Below, piece by piece: positions 42,655 to 50,901 of a stretch of 64,000 nt of DNA (position 1 is its first letter; each line of letters starts with the position of its first letter). Both the position numbers and the translations under genes were made by a program. Source of the stretch: Streptomyces sp. WAC 04229 (GTDB lineage Bacteria > Actinomycetota > Actinomycetes > Streptomycetales > Streptomycetaceae); assembly GCF_003947455.1 (NCBI RefSeq), contig NZ_QHJH01000003.1:56458-120457 (forward strand). Direction: 5' to 3'. Under the pieces are notes generated by a model that saw only the letters and a list, made by a program, of their open reading frames with translations, was not told the origin of the DNA and did no database searches.

Positions 42655-43584
42655 TCACAGGAGTCCGGCCTCGGTGAGCCGGGTGCGGACGCGGGCCACG
42701 GCCGCATCGTCGAGCGGCACCTGCGGCGCCGCGGTGGCCGCGCAGTCGATGAGGCCCAGCAGCCGGGCGGCGGCCTTGAAGGCGCCGAGCGCGCTGGAGC
42801 TGGGGCCCATCAGGGCGGGGTCGCCCGCGTCGGTGAGGGCGAACAGGGCGGCGAGCCGGTCCTGCTCCGCTCGGGCGGCGGCCCAGTCACCCGCCCGGGC
42901 GGCCGCGTAGAGGCGTACGTAGCCGTGCGCGTCGACGTTGCCGAGGCCGGGCACGACGCCGTCCGCGCCGGCGAGGAGCGCGCCGTCCACGGTGAGTTCG
43001 GAGCCGGTGAGCACCGAGAAGTCCGGGGTGCGCGAGCGCAGTTCGACCAGCAGCCGGCGCAGCGAGCCCTCGTCGCCGCTGGAGTCCTTCAGTCCGGCGA
43101 GGGTGCCGTCGGCGGCCAGGCCGAGGACCACGTCGCGGGGCAGTTTGGTGTGCACGGCGACCGGGATGTCGTAGGCGAACAGCGGCAGGCCCGCGCCCTC
43201 GCGGATCCGCCGGAAGTGGCCGGCGATCTCCACCGGGTGGGTGCGGGTGTAGAAGGGCGCCGTGGCCACGAGCGCGTCGGCCCCGGCCCGGACCGCGTCG
43301 GCCGCCCGGTCCAGGACCCGGGCCGTGGTGGTCTCGATGACCCCGGCGAGCACGGGGACGCGGCCGGCGGCGGCGTCCACGGCGGCTTCGAGCGCGGTCA
43401 GCCGCTGGGCGTCCGTGAGGTACGCGGTCTCGCCGCTGGACCCCAGCAGGAACAGACCGTGCACACCGGCCGTGATCAGGTGCTCGGTCAGTCGGCGCAC
43501 CGACCCGGTGTCGACCTCCCCTGCCGGGGTGAGCGGGGTGATGACCGGAGGGATGACGCCGCGCAGCGGCGTGGGGATGGGCAT
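42655..43584 (-). CDS. Dihydrodipicolinate synthase/N-acetylneuraminate lyase family aldolase
   Basis: A 309-residue class I aldolase of the DapA/NanA family. Motifs: GLFLLGSSGETAYLT (GxxGE), APFYTRTHPVEIAGHFR, FAYDIPVAVHTKL with the catalytic Tyr, and LAGLKDSSGD with the Schiff-base Lys. Neighbours (MFS transporter, divergent GntR regulator) indicate a catabolic aldolase for a keto-sugar acid rather than lysine biosynthesis. Confidence 0.85.
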   Translation of the reverse strand: MPIPTPLRGVIPPVITPLTPAGEVDTGSVRRLTEHLITAGVHGLFLLGSSGETAYLTDAQRLTALEAAVDAAAGRVPVLAGVIETTTARVLDRAADAVRAGADALVATAPFYTRTHPVEIAGHFRRIREGAGLPLFAYDIPVAVHTKLPRDVVLGLAADGTLAGLKDSSGDEGSLRRLLVELRSRTPDFSVLTGSELTVDGALLAGADGVVPGLGNVDAHGYVRLYAAARAGDWAAARAEQDRLAALFALTDAGDPALMGPSSSALGAFKAAARLLGLIDCAATAAPQVPLDDAAVARVRTRLTEAGLL

Positions 43585-43660
43585 GCGGTGACTCCAGGTC
43601 GTGCCGTGTTTCCGTCCCGGGGGCAGGGGGCGGCGGCGCGCCCGGACTCCCGGAACCTGA

Positions 43661-43691
43661 GGACGTAGGATGTCCTACGTCCTGTTAGAGT
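43661..43691. promoter_or_regulatory. 22-bp palindromic operator between aldolase and GntR genes
   Basis: Arms GGACGTAGGA (43661-43670) and TCCTACGTCC (43673-43682) are perfect complements around a central TG. A TAGAGT -10 box (43686-43691) for the regulator gene follows immediately, so a bound protein would block it. Very likely the autoregulatory site of the adjacent FadR-type GntR regulator. Confidence 0.7.
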
Positions 43692-43738
43692 GACACATGA
43701 CGGACCAGGGGATGTCAAGGGTCGAGAGGGGACGCCAC

Positions 43739-44428
43739 ATGGGCTCGGTCGCCGCCGACGCCGAGGAGCGGATCAAGGAGCTGATCGTCGAGGAGGGCCT
43801 CGGCCCCGGCGACCCGCTGCCCACCGAGACGGAGCTGATGGAGCGGTTCGGGGTCAGCCGCAACTCGCTGCGCGAGGCGCTCAAGTCCCTGCAGGCCATG
43901 CACATCGTCGAGATCCGGCGCGGCTTCGGCACCTACGTCGGCACCATGTCGCTGGAGCCGATGACCGAGGCCATGGCGTTCCGCACCGTGGTCGGGCACC
44001 GGCGGGGCCAGGGCAGCCTGCTCGAACTGCTGCAACTGCGCGAGGCGCTGGAGGCGGGGCTCATGCACCGGCTGGCGGGCCGGTTGCCCGAGGCGGACCT
44101 GGCGGAGCTGGACGCGCTGGTGGAGACGATGCACACCGAGGTGCGGGAGGCCGGCGAGATCGCGGCCCGCACCGACCGCGCCTTCCACCGGGTGCTGCAC
44201 CGCTCCCTGGACAACGAACTGCTCAGCGAACTCCTCGACGCCTTCTGGAGCGCCTTCCACCGGGTGCGCGCCCAGGCCCAGGGACTGGGCGCGGCGGCCG
44301 ACGGCGAGGAACTGGCCCGGATGCACGCCAGGATCGTCGACGCCGTGCGCGAGGGCGACGCGGAGGCCGCGGAGCGGGCGGTGCACCGGCACTTCGACGA
44401 CATCCGCAGCCGACTGTCGCGGCGGTGA
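43739..44428 (+). CDS. FadR-subfamily GntR transcriptional regulator
   Basis: A 229-residue repressor-type protein. Winged helix: AADAEERIKELIVEEGLGPG and ETELMERFGVSRNSLREALK, then VEIRRGFGTYV. The FCD effector domain is helical, with ELLQLREALEAGLMHRLAGR, FHRVLHRSLDNELLSELLDA and HARIVDAVREGDAEAAERAV. ATG 43739 has GAGGGG seven bases upstream; the in-frame ATG 43697 would need a leaderless mRNA. It is divergent from the aldolase/MFS operon and probably represses it in the absence of a sugar-acid ligand. Confidence 0.85.
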   Translation: MGSVAADAEERIKELIVEEGLGPGDPLPTETELMERFGVSRNSLREALKSLQAMHIVEIRRGFGTYVGTMSLEPMTEAMAFRTVVGHRRGQGSLLELLQLREALEAGLMHRLAGRLPEADLAELDALVETMHTEVREAGEIAARTDRAFHRVLHRSLDNELLSELLDAFWSAFHRVRAQAQGLGAAADGEELARMHARIVDAVREGDAEAAERAVHRHFDDIRSRLSRR

Positions 44429-44538
44429 GCGGACCCCTCGTTCGACGGACTCCTCGTTCGTGTGAAGAAGGGCGAGGACGTCGTCCGGTCGGGTGACGGC
44501 CGTCCGGGAGCGCCCCGGCGCGCGCTTACGGTTTCGCG

Positions 44539-45027
44539 ATGACCTCGATCTCCACCGCCCCGCGTCCCCTGCGAACCGCCGACCTCGGCACGCTCGTCAT
44601 CATGTCCTGGAGCCGCGAGACACCCGACGGCGACGTCCCCTTCCTCCTCGCCTGCTCCCTCGGCGACGGCGAGGGCGGCCCGGAGGCGACCCCGGCCGCC
44701 GTCGAGGGGCTGCTGAGCCGCTCCGGGATCGCCGTGGGCGACGGCGTGCTCGACGCCACCGCCCTGCCCGGCCTGCCGGTCGGCCTGCTCGTCGTACCCG
44801 GTGCGGCGGCGCTCACCATGCCGGGCGTCAACGCCCAGTTCGTGCCCACGCCGCAATGGCGCGAGGCGGTGGACGAGCGCGGGTACGCCTGCCTCGTCTT
44901 CGCCACCCGCCCGTGGCCCGGCGGCGAGCCCGGCGAGGCCGGGGCGGTCGCCGCCTTCGCCAACCACGAGGACACCCTGCGGACGGCGGCCCAGCTCGTC
45001 CTGCCCGTGCGCAGCCTGCGGACCTGA
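44539..45027 (+). CDS. Conserved hypothetical protein, possibly DUF5949
   Basis: A 162-residue protein of a kind common in Streptomyces; I associate LGTLVIMSWSRETPDGDVPF and ACSLGDGEGGPEATPAAVEG with the DUF5949 group, without certainty. No signal peptide, membrane helix or catalytic motif is seen. It lies between the GntR gene and a convergent hydrolase. Function unknown. Confidence 0.65.
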   Translation: MTSISTAPRPLRTADLGTLVIMSWSRETPDGDVPFLLACSLGDGEGGPEATPAAVEGLLSRSGIAVGDGVLDATALPGLPVGLLVVPGAAALTMPGVNAQFVPTPQWREAVDERGYACLVFATRPWPGGEPGEAGAVAAFANHEDTLRTAAQLVLPVRSLRT

Positions 45028-45067
45028 CACCGGCCGGCTCTCCCGGCCCGCAGCGCCGCGGATCGCC

Positions 45068-45604
45068 TCACGTCCACAACTCGTCGCTGTCGCAGACCCG
45101 CGCCCCCATGTTCCGCTCCATCATGCGCAGGGCGGCGTCCGCGAGATCGGCGTGGATGTGGGCGACCGCGTCGCGCGGGACGATGACCTGCAGATGGCGG
45201 ATGTGGGCGTCGAGCGCCGAATAGAGCACACACTGCTCGGTCACCTGCCCGCACAGCACGAGCCGGTCGATCCCCTGCTGGTGGAGGAGATAGGTCAGCG
45301 GGGTCTCGAAGAAGATCGAGTGGCGCGCCTTGACCACGAAGAGGGACGACTCGTCGGGCCGCAGCGGCTCGACGAGTCCCGCGTGCGGTCCCGAGAGGGC
45401 CTTGTCGAGGATCTCGCCGTGGTGCGAGCGCCACTCCCCGAAGTTGTCGTTGACGTAGATCACGGGGACGTGGTGGCGTCGCGCCCGCTCCAGCAGGCCG
45501 GTCAGCTGCGGCAGCACCGACTCCGCGGCCGGGATCAGCGCTTCGGCGTCCTGATGGTCGTACGTGTTGATCATGTCGATGACGATCAGTGCGGTCTTGC
45601 CCAT
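45068..45604 (-). CDS. Isochorismatase-like cysteine hydrolase
   Basis: A 178-residue alpha/beta hydrolase of the isochorismatase/nicotinamidase superfamily. Catalytic Asp in ALIVIDMINTYDH, Lys in FVVKARHSIFFETPL, Cys in LVLCGQVTEQCVLYSALDAH (the second Cys is the nucleophile position). Start ATG 45604 has no strong ribosome site but marks the conserved beginning; the open frame to 45853 overlaps the next gene. Substrate unknown. Confidence 0.82.
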   Translation of the reverse strand: MGKTALIVIDMINTYDHQDAEALIPAAESVLPQLTGLLERARRHHVPVIYVNDNFGEWRSHHGEILDKALSGPHAGLVEPLRPDESSLFVVKARHSIFFETPLTYLLHQQGIDRLVLCGQVTEQCVLYSALDAHIRHLQVIVPRDAVAHIHADLADAALRMMERNMGARVCDSDELWT

Positions 45605-45661
45605 GCAGCCCAGGTTGCCATCCTGACACGCCGTCGGATGGCTCATCCCGGCCGCGTCAGA

Positions 45662-45679
45662 ATATGTCCGGCATATCTT
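45662..45679 (+). promoter_or_regulatory. Possible leaderless promoter with inverted repeat before the beta-helix gene
   Basis: ATATG-TCCGG-CATAT (45662-45676) is a short inverted repeat overlapping a TATCTT box (45674-45679) placed seven bases before ATG 45687, which has no ribosome binding site. No -35 is evident. Confidence 0.35.
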
Positions 45680-45686
45680 TCCGAAT

Positions 45687-46757
45687 ATGAAGAAATGCCA
45701 TGTCGTGTACCTGGTGTGCACCGCAGCGATGATCGGCACGGGGCTCGGAGCGGCTCCGGCGTCCTCCGCCCCCATGACCCACGTGGTCAAGCCCGGAGAG
45801 TCGATCCAGAAGGCGGTGGACGCCGCCGAATCGGGGGACACGGTCCTCGTCACTCCCGGTACCTACCACGAGAGCGTCAAGGTGAGCACCCCCGGGCTCA
45901 CCCTGCGCGGCATGGGCCGCGAGACGATCCTCGAGCCCGGCACCAAGAAGGCGGCCGCCAACACCTGCGCCGAGAGCGGCAACGGGATCTGCGTGACCGG
46001 CACGAAGGGCAAGAACGTCAAGGGTGTCACCGTCGCCGACCTGACGGTGACCGGCTTCACCCGCGCCGGTCTGTACGCGACGGCCACCGACGGCCTGACG
46101 GTGCGGAACGTGACGGCCGCCGAGAACGGCGTCTGGGGCATCGCCCAGGAGCAGTCGGTCCACGGCACCTTCCGCGGCAACGCCGCCCTCGACAACGGCG
46201 ACGCGGGCATCTTCCTCGCCAACACCATCACGGCCGAGAAGGGCGCGGCCGACACCGAGGGGACGCTCGTCGCGCGCAACCTCCTCAAGGGCAACCGGAT
46301 CGGCGTCACGGTCCGGCGGCTGCGCAACCTCGCCGTCGCGGCCAACAACATCACCGGCAACTGCGCCGGCGTGTTCGTCGTCGGCGACGAGAACAAGCCC
46401 AAGGCCGGCGACCTGGTCGTGCGCGACAACCACGTCGTGGGCAACAACAAGTCCTGCCCGAAGACCGAACGCCTCGACGCCCTCCAGGGCTCCGGCATCG
46501 TCCTGACCGGCACCGAGAAGGTACTGGTCGCGGACAACACGGTGCGGGAGAACTCGGGCAAGTCCCCGCTGTCGGGCGGCATCGTCCTGTTCAAGAGCTT
46601 CGTGGGTGTCACCAGCGAGAAGAACGAGGTCAAGGGCAACTCGCTGCGCGACAACTCCCCCGCCGACCTGGTCAACACCGAGACGGCGGCCACCGGGAAG
46701 AACAACACCTTCGAGGGCAACACCTGCGGCGCCTCCAAGCCCGCGGGACTGTGCTGA
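45687..46757 (+). CDS. Secreted right-handed beta-helix protein
   Basis: A 356-residue exported protein: signal VVYLVCTAAMIGTGLGAAPA, then repeated coils of the NosD/pectate-lyase-like helix, for example KPGESIQKAVDAAESGDTVL, GLTLRGMGRETILEP, LTVRNVTAAENGVWGIA and NTVRENSGKSPLSGGIVLF. Asn/Gly-rich turns recur about every 22 residues. Such proteins bind or cleave carbohydrates; no obvious catalytic Asp cluster was identified. Followed by an O-methyltransferase after 49 bp. Confidence 0.82.
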   Translation: MKKCHVVYLVCTAAMIGTGLGAAPASSAPMTHVVKPGESIQKAVDAAESGDTVLVTPGTYHESVKVSTPGLTLRGMGRETILEPGTKKAAANTCAESGNGICVTGTKGKNVKGVTVADLTVTGFTRAGLYATATDGLTVRNVTAAENGVWGIAQEQSVHGTFRGNAALDNGDAGIFLANTITAEKGAADTEGTLVARNLLKGNRIGVTVRRLRNLAVAANNITGNCAGVFVVGDENKPKAGDLVVRDNHVVGNNKSCPKTERLDALQGSGIVLTGTEKVLVADNTVRENSGKSPLSGGIVLFKSFVGVTSEKNEVKGNSLRDNSPADLVNTETAATGKNNTFEGNTCGASKPAGLC

Positions 46758-46806
46758 CCGGCCGGCCACAGCCTCTCGTGTACCGAAGAAGGAAGGAAAG
46801 CGGCAC

Positions 46807-47835
46807 ATGACGACCGCACAGACCGCCCCACCCCCGCCCATGCGGCTGAGGGAGCTCGTGTTCGGCGCGGCGTGTGCCGCCGCCCTCCGCACGGCCGCCC
46901 GGCTCGGAGTCGCCGACGCCCTCGGGGACACCCCCATGACCGTGGACGAACTCGCGAGCGCGGTGAAGGCCGAGCCCAAGCCGCTGCGCCGGCTGCTGCG
47001 CGCCCTGACCTGCTACGGCGTCTTCTCCGAGCAGAAGAACGGGACGTTCGCGCACACCGACATGTCCCGGCTGCTGCGCGAGGACGACCCGCACAGCCTG
47101 CGCTACATCACCCTGTGGTGCACCGAACCGTGGACCTGGGACGCGTGGCCCCTGCTCGACGAGGCGGTCCGCAGCGGCCGCAACGTCGTCGAGGGCCTGT
47201 ACGGCAAGGAGTTCTTCACCTACCTCAACGAGGACGCTCCCCAGTCGGCCGAGGTCTTCAACCGCGCCATGACGACCTCCAGCCGGCAGTCGGCGGAGGA
47301 CGTCGCGGCCCTCCTCGACCTGTCGGGCAGCTCCTCGGTCGCCGACATCGGCGGCGGCCAGGGGCACGTGGTGGCGAGCCTGCTGGAGAAGTACCCGTCC
47401 ATGCACGGCACCCTGCTCGACCTGCCCAAGGTCGTGGAGAACGCCGACCCGCGGCTGCGCGAGGGCGGCTCGCTCGCGGACCGCGTGCGGATCGTGCCCG
47501 GGGACTGCCGCGAGGACATCCCCGTCCGGGCCGACGTGTACGTCATCAAGAACATCCTGGAATGGGACGACGACAGCACCGCCCGCGCCCTGCGGGGCGT
47601 CATGCGGGCGGGCGGGCCCGGGGCCCGGGTCGTGGTCATCGAGAACCTCGTCGACGACACCCCGTCGATGCGGTTCAGCACCGCGATGGACCTGCTGCTG
47701 CTCCTCAACGTCGGCGGGGCGAAGCACACCACCGACAGCATGGTGGGACGGCTGACCGAGGCCGGCCTCGTCATCGACGACATCCGCCCGGTCAACCCCT
47801 ACCTGCACGCCTTCGACTGCACGGTCCCGGAGTGA
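46807..47835 (+). CDS. SAM-dependent O-methyltransferase (type II polyketide OMT-like)
   Basis: A 342-residue two-domain plant/bacterial O-methyltransferase. N-terminal dimerisation winged helix: LRTAARLGVADALGDTPMTV. SAM-binding motif I VADIGGGQGHVVASLLEKYP; motif II DLPKVVENADP; DVYVIKNILEWDDDSTARAL holds the usual catalytic-His position, with Asn/Ile instead of the common xxHxW (KNILEW), so the classical base may be missing. Closest in feel to TcmO-type enzymes of aromatic polyketides. It faces a SchA/CurD protein. Confidence 0.85.
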   Translation: MTTAQTAPPPPMRLRELVFGAACAAALRTAARLGVADALGDTPMTVDELASAVKAEPKPLRRLLRALTCYGVFSEQKNGTFAHTDMSRLLREDDPHSLRYITLWCTEPWTWDAWPLLDEAVRSGRNVVEGLYGKEFFTYLNEDAPQSAEVFNRAMTTSSRQSAEDVAALLDLSGSSSVADIGGGQGHVVASLLEKYPSMHGTLLDLPKVVENADPRLREGGSLADRVRIVPGDCREDIPVRADVYVIKNILEWDDDSTARALRGVMRAGGPGARVVVIENLVDDTPSMRFSTAMDLLLLLNVGGAKHTTDSMVGRLTEAGLVIDDIRPVNPYLHAFDCTVPE

Positions 47836-47854
47836 ACCGACGCCCCGACGGGCG

Positions 47855-47897
47855 GCGACGGCCGCCGGACCGCGACATGCGGTCCGGCGGCCGTCGC
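47855..47897. terminator. Bidirectional terminator between methyltransferase and SchA/CurD genes
   Basis: A perfect 19-bp stem (47855-47873 with 47879-47897) around the 5-base loop GACAT, placed between two convergent stops. The strongest hairpin of the window. Confidence 0.85.
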
Positions 47898-47921
47898 GTG
47901 TCCGCGGCGTCCGGTGCCGGT

Positions 47922-49061
47922 TCAGGCGTCGGGCGCGCGCCGGTCGGTGACCGGTTCCATCCGGGCGCCCTCCAGGGCCCGGGCGAGTGCGTCGCCCGGC
48001 CGGTCCGGACCGTCCAGCAGGGTGGTCAGTTCGGTGACCGTGGCGGGGTCGGGGAGGCCGAGAGTGACCGCGGGGTCGCCGGCCCGGAGGTCGCCGCGCA
48101 CATCGACCAGCCGCACCACGATCTCGTCGCGCTGGAAGACGGTGCTGCTCAGCACCGGGCTGCGCGGGTCGTCGGCCGCCGCCTCGTCGCGCTCGGCGAG
48201 GAGTTGCGCCAGCCGCATGCCCTGTCCCGGCCGGGCCGGGTACGAGAGCGCGTGGCGTTGTGCCGCCGGGTCCCGCTCCGCCGCCGTCACGTGGTGCACG
48301 GCGGGCAGCGCCGCCCGCGTGTAGAACACCCGCGCGGACTCCGGATCGCCGAGATCCCGGTCCTGCTCCAGATAGGGGTTGAGGGCCTCCTCGACCGCCC
48401 GCACCTCGGGCTGCGCGGCCACGTGCCGCAGGGCCGCGAGCAGGTCACCGCGCACCTCGATGGCCCGCACCACCCGGTTGCCGTGCAGGAACAGGGAGGT
48501 ACGGCACAGGCGCGTGGTGTCGTCGACGCGCGGCTCGGGCGAGGCGTAGTCGGCGAGGATCCCGGCGACCGTCTCCTCGCTGCCGGGCTTCACCGTGAAG
48601 GTGAGGGCGTGCCGGATCACGCCGTCACCGATCCGGGGGGCCGACTGGAGCCCGCCCCGGACGGGTTCGGCACCCGTCGCGGGCCGGCCGGTCTCGCGGA
48701 CCACGTGGAAACGGAGCGACCGGGTGTGCCGGACGCATTTGTGCAGCGGCTTGACCATCCGCACGTGTTCCTCGCTGCTCACCCAGTTCAGGAACGGCGG
48801 GGCGCTCTCCCACTCGCTGGTGATGAGCCACTGCGAGGGGTTCTCGATGGATTGGCACAACTGCTCGCCGATGTGCCCGGGGACGGACTCGACGTGGCTG
48901 CGCAGGTTCTCGTACGTCTCCAGGAACTGCTGCTGGGCCCCGTCGTAGACCTCCACCAGCAGGACCACCCGGAGGCGGGAGCCGTCGAACACGGACTGGG
49001 AGACCTGGTGCGACACCTGACGTGCCGACGGGTCGGATACAGGGGTGGTCGTGATGGTCAT
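47922..49061 (-). CDS. SchA/CurD-like domain protein with monooxygenase-type N-terminal domain
   Basis: A 379-residue protein. Residues 25-130 look like an antibiotic-biosynthesis-monooxygenase ferredoxin-like fold: LRVVLLVEVYDGAQQQFLET, PGHIGEQLCQSIENPSQWLI, TSEWES. The remaining part fits SchA/CurD-like proteins of spore-pigment type II polyketide clusters (RHALTFTVKPGSEETVAGIL and HALSYPARPGQGMRLAQLLA repeats). ATG 49061 is chosen, GTG 49070 is possible. No ketosynthase, chain-length factor or ACP gene is nearby, which is unusual for this family. Confidence 0.78.
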   Translation of the reverse strand: MTITTTPVSDPSARQVSHQVSQSVFDGSRLRVVLLVEVYDGAQQQFLETYENLRSHVESVPGHIGEQLCQSIENPSQWLITSEWESAPPFLNWVSSEEHVRMVKPLHKCVRHTRSLRFHVVRETGRPATGAEPVRGGLQSAPRIGDGVIRHALTFTVKPGSEETVAGILADYASPEPRVDDTTRLCRTSLFLHGNRVVRAIEVRGDLLAALRHVAAQPEVRAVEEALNPYLEQDRDLGDPESARVFYTRAALPAVHHVTAAERDPAAQRHALSYPARPGQGMRLAQLLAERDEAAADDPRSPVLSSTVFQRDEIVVRLVDVRGDLRAGDPAVTLGLPDPATVTELTTLLDGPDRPGDALARALEGARMEPVTDRRAPDA

Positions 49062-49173
49062 CCTGCGCACTCTCCTTCGCGGAGGCGGAACTGGGCGTCA
49101 CCCGTGATGCCGCGACGCCGACGTGTCCGACGATCTTCTGCCCGGCCCCGACGGCGCGCGACTCGTGTGCACT

Positions 49174-49190
49174 GCGCGGGTGACCCGCGC
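49174..49190 (-). terminator. Short hairpin after the sortase gene
   Basis: GCGCGGG-TGA-CCCGCGC (49175-49190 region) forms a 7-bp GC stem with a tight loop within 20 bases of the sortase stop. Possible terminator. Confidence 0.35.
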
Positions 49191-49194
49191 GGGC

Positions 49195-49923
49195 TCAGGT
49201 GAGGTGGGCGAAGACGACCAGGTTGTCCGTGTAGTCCTTGGCCTTGCGGTCGTAGTCGCCCGCGCAGGTGATGAGCCGCACCTCGGGCCGGTCGGTGTCC
49301 CCGTACACACGCTTGCTGGGGAACTCGTCCTTGGCGAAGGTCTCCAGGGCGTGGACCTCGAAGGACGCTGTGCGCCCGTCGGCCCGCCGAACGTGGAAGA
49401 CGTCTCCCTCGTCGAGCTGGCCCAGGCGGGCGAAGACCGCGGGGGACGTCTTGGTGTCCACGTGCCCGGCGATGATCGAGGTGCCCCGCTCCCCCGGGGA
49501 GACGCCCTTGGCGTACCAGCCGACGAGGTTGGTGTCGGCGGCCGGCGGGGGCTGGAGCTGGCCCTTGGCGCCGATGGCGAGATCGGTGAACGGGGCGTCG
49601 ACGGAGATCTCCGGGATGAGCAGCCGCACCGGCTTCGACCGGGGCAGCACCGGTCCGGCCGGGCGGGCGCGGGACGGGCCGGTCGCGGACGGAGCGGTCG
49701 CGGACGAGCCGGTCGCGGACGGGCCGGCCTTGGGCGAGGCCGACGCTGCGGGCTGAGCGGGCAGCGGGGGGCGCGACGAGTCGGTCGACGTGTCGTTGCC
49801 GCCGATCAGGCTGACCGCCAGGATCAGCAGGGCCACGCCGCACAGCACCATCAGGCCGGGGCGGGATCCCTGCCCGGTCGGCGGCTTCTCGTCGTCGGCG
49901 GGGGTCGAAGGAGGGACTGTCAT
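49195..49923 (-). CDS. Class F sortase
   Basis: A 242-residue membrane-anchored transpeptidase. One N-terminal helix (GLMVLCGVALLILAVSLIGG), a Ser/Ala/Pro-rich linker, then the sortase barrel: LLIPEISVDAPFTDLAIGAK, catalytic His in GTSIIAGHVDTK, catalytic Cys in VRLITCAGDYDRKAKDYTDN with the downstream Arg. Short barrel and lone genomic position match class F enzymes of actinobacteria. The gene just upstream on the same strand encodes a repeat protein with a C-terminal helix and basic tail, the likely substrate. Confidence 0.9.
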   Translation of the reverse strand: MTVPPSTPADDEKPPTGQGSRPGLMVLCGVALLILAVSLIGGNDTSTDSSRPPLPAQPAASASPKAGPSATGSSATAPSATGPSRARPAGPVLPRSKPVRLLIPEISVDAPFTDLAIGAKGQLQPPPAADTNLVGWYAKGVSPGERGTSIIAGHVDTKTSPAVFARLGQLDEGDVFHVRRADGRTASFEVHALETFAKDEFPSKRVYGDTDRPEVRLITCAGDYDRKAKDYTDNLVVFAHLT

Positions 49924-50035
49924 CGAGGACCACCTCGGTAGGGCACGGCGGCAGGGCGGACACGGAGGGGGACAGCGAGCCGGGCCGCCACGGGGTTCCT
50001 GCTGGCGGCCCGGCCGCTATCGCGCCCGGCACGGC

Positions 50036-50638
50036 TCAGGCCATTCCGTTGACCGACTTCTTGCGTCGGACGGCGTACAGACCGGTGCCGGCCACGGCCA
50101 GGACGGCGAGGCCGCCCGCGGTGGTGGTCGGCGTGGCGAGACCACCGCCGCCCGTGTGCATACCGCCGTGCGGCTTCTCGTGACCGCCGCCCCAGGACTT
50201 CTCGCCCTCGTCCTGCTTGTACTCGGAGCCCTCGTCCTTCTTGGACTCGCCCCCGTCCCAGCCGCCCTCGTCCTTCTTGGACTCGCCGCCGTCCCACTCG
50301 TTCACCGCGGTCAGGGCGCCGCCGCCGGTGTGCATACCGCCGTGCGGCTTCTCGTGCTTGCCGCCCCAGGACTTCTCGCCCTCGTCCTGCTTGTACTCGG
50401 AGCCCTCGTCCTTCTTGGACTCACCGCCGTCCCACTCGTTCACCGCGGTCAGGGCGCCGCCACCCGTGTGCATACCGCCGTGCGGCTTCTCGTGCTTGCT
50501 TCCGTTGTCGTGCTCCTTGCTGTAGGAAGAGTCGTCGTGGTCCCAGTCGCCCGCGGAGGCCGCGTACGCGCCGGGGGCACCGAGGACGATGACGGCCGAC
50601 GCGGCCGCCGTGGTCAGGAGCATGCGAGCAGAACGCAT
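50036..50638 (-). CDS. Secreted repeat protein, candidate sortase substrate
   Basis: A 200-residue protein. Signal peptide MRSARMLLTTAAASAVIVLG to about residue 26. A 46-residue unit starting KHEKPHGGMHTGGGALTAVN appears at 48-93, again from 94 with a 12-residue GWDGGESKKDEG insertion, and partly at 152. The units are Glu/Asp/Lys/Gly-rich and probably disordered. The C-terminus has LATPTTT, a helix GGLAVLAVAGTGLYAV (175-190) and RRKK, laid out like a wall-sorting signal but without LPxTG. The sortase gene follows after 112 bp. Confidence 0.8.
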   Translation of the reverse strand: MRSARMLLTTAAASAVIVLGAPGAYAASAGDWDHDDSSYSKEHDNGSKHEKPHGGMHTGGGALTAVNEWDGGESKKDEGSEYKQDEGEKSWGGKHEKPHGGMHTGGGALTAVNEWDGGESKKDEGGWDGGESKKDEGSEYKQDEGEKSWGGGHEKPHGGMHTGGGGLATPTTTAGGLAVLAVAGTGLYAVRRKKSVNGMA

Positions 50639-50901
50639 CTGTGGTTCCTTCCGTCACGGCCGGGCAGCTGCTGCTTCGTCAGCTGAGGTGACCCGGCCCC
50701 GACGTGAATTACCGTCAGCCAGCCGTCCGACTCGCACCACTCAAGGCGCTCAGCCGGGTGAACACCGGCCGCTCGCGAGGGCCTGTCGGAGCATGCAAAG
50801 CACCCTGGACGCACGGCAGTTGATGGACTTTCCGGTCCCGTTGACACGACGTCACCCGCGAGGGCTACTGCGCCGCGCCGACACGCTCACCGGGCGGTGG
50901 T

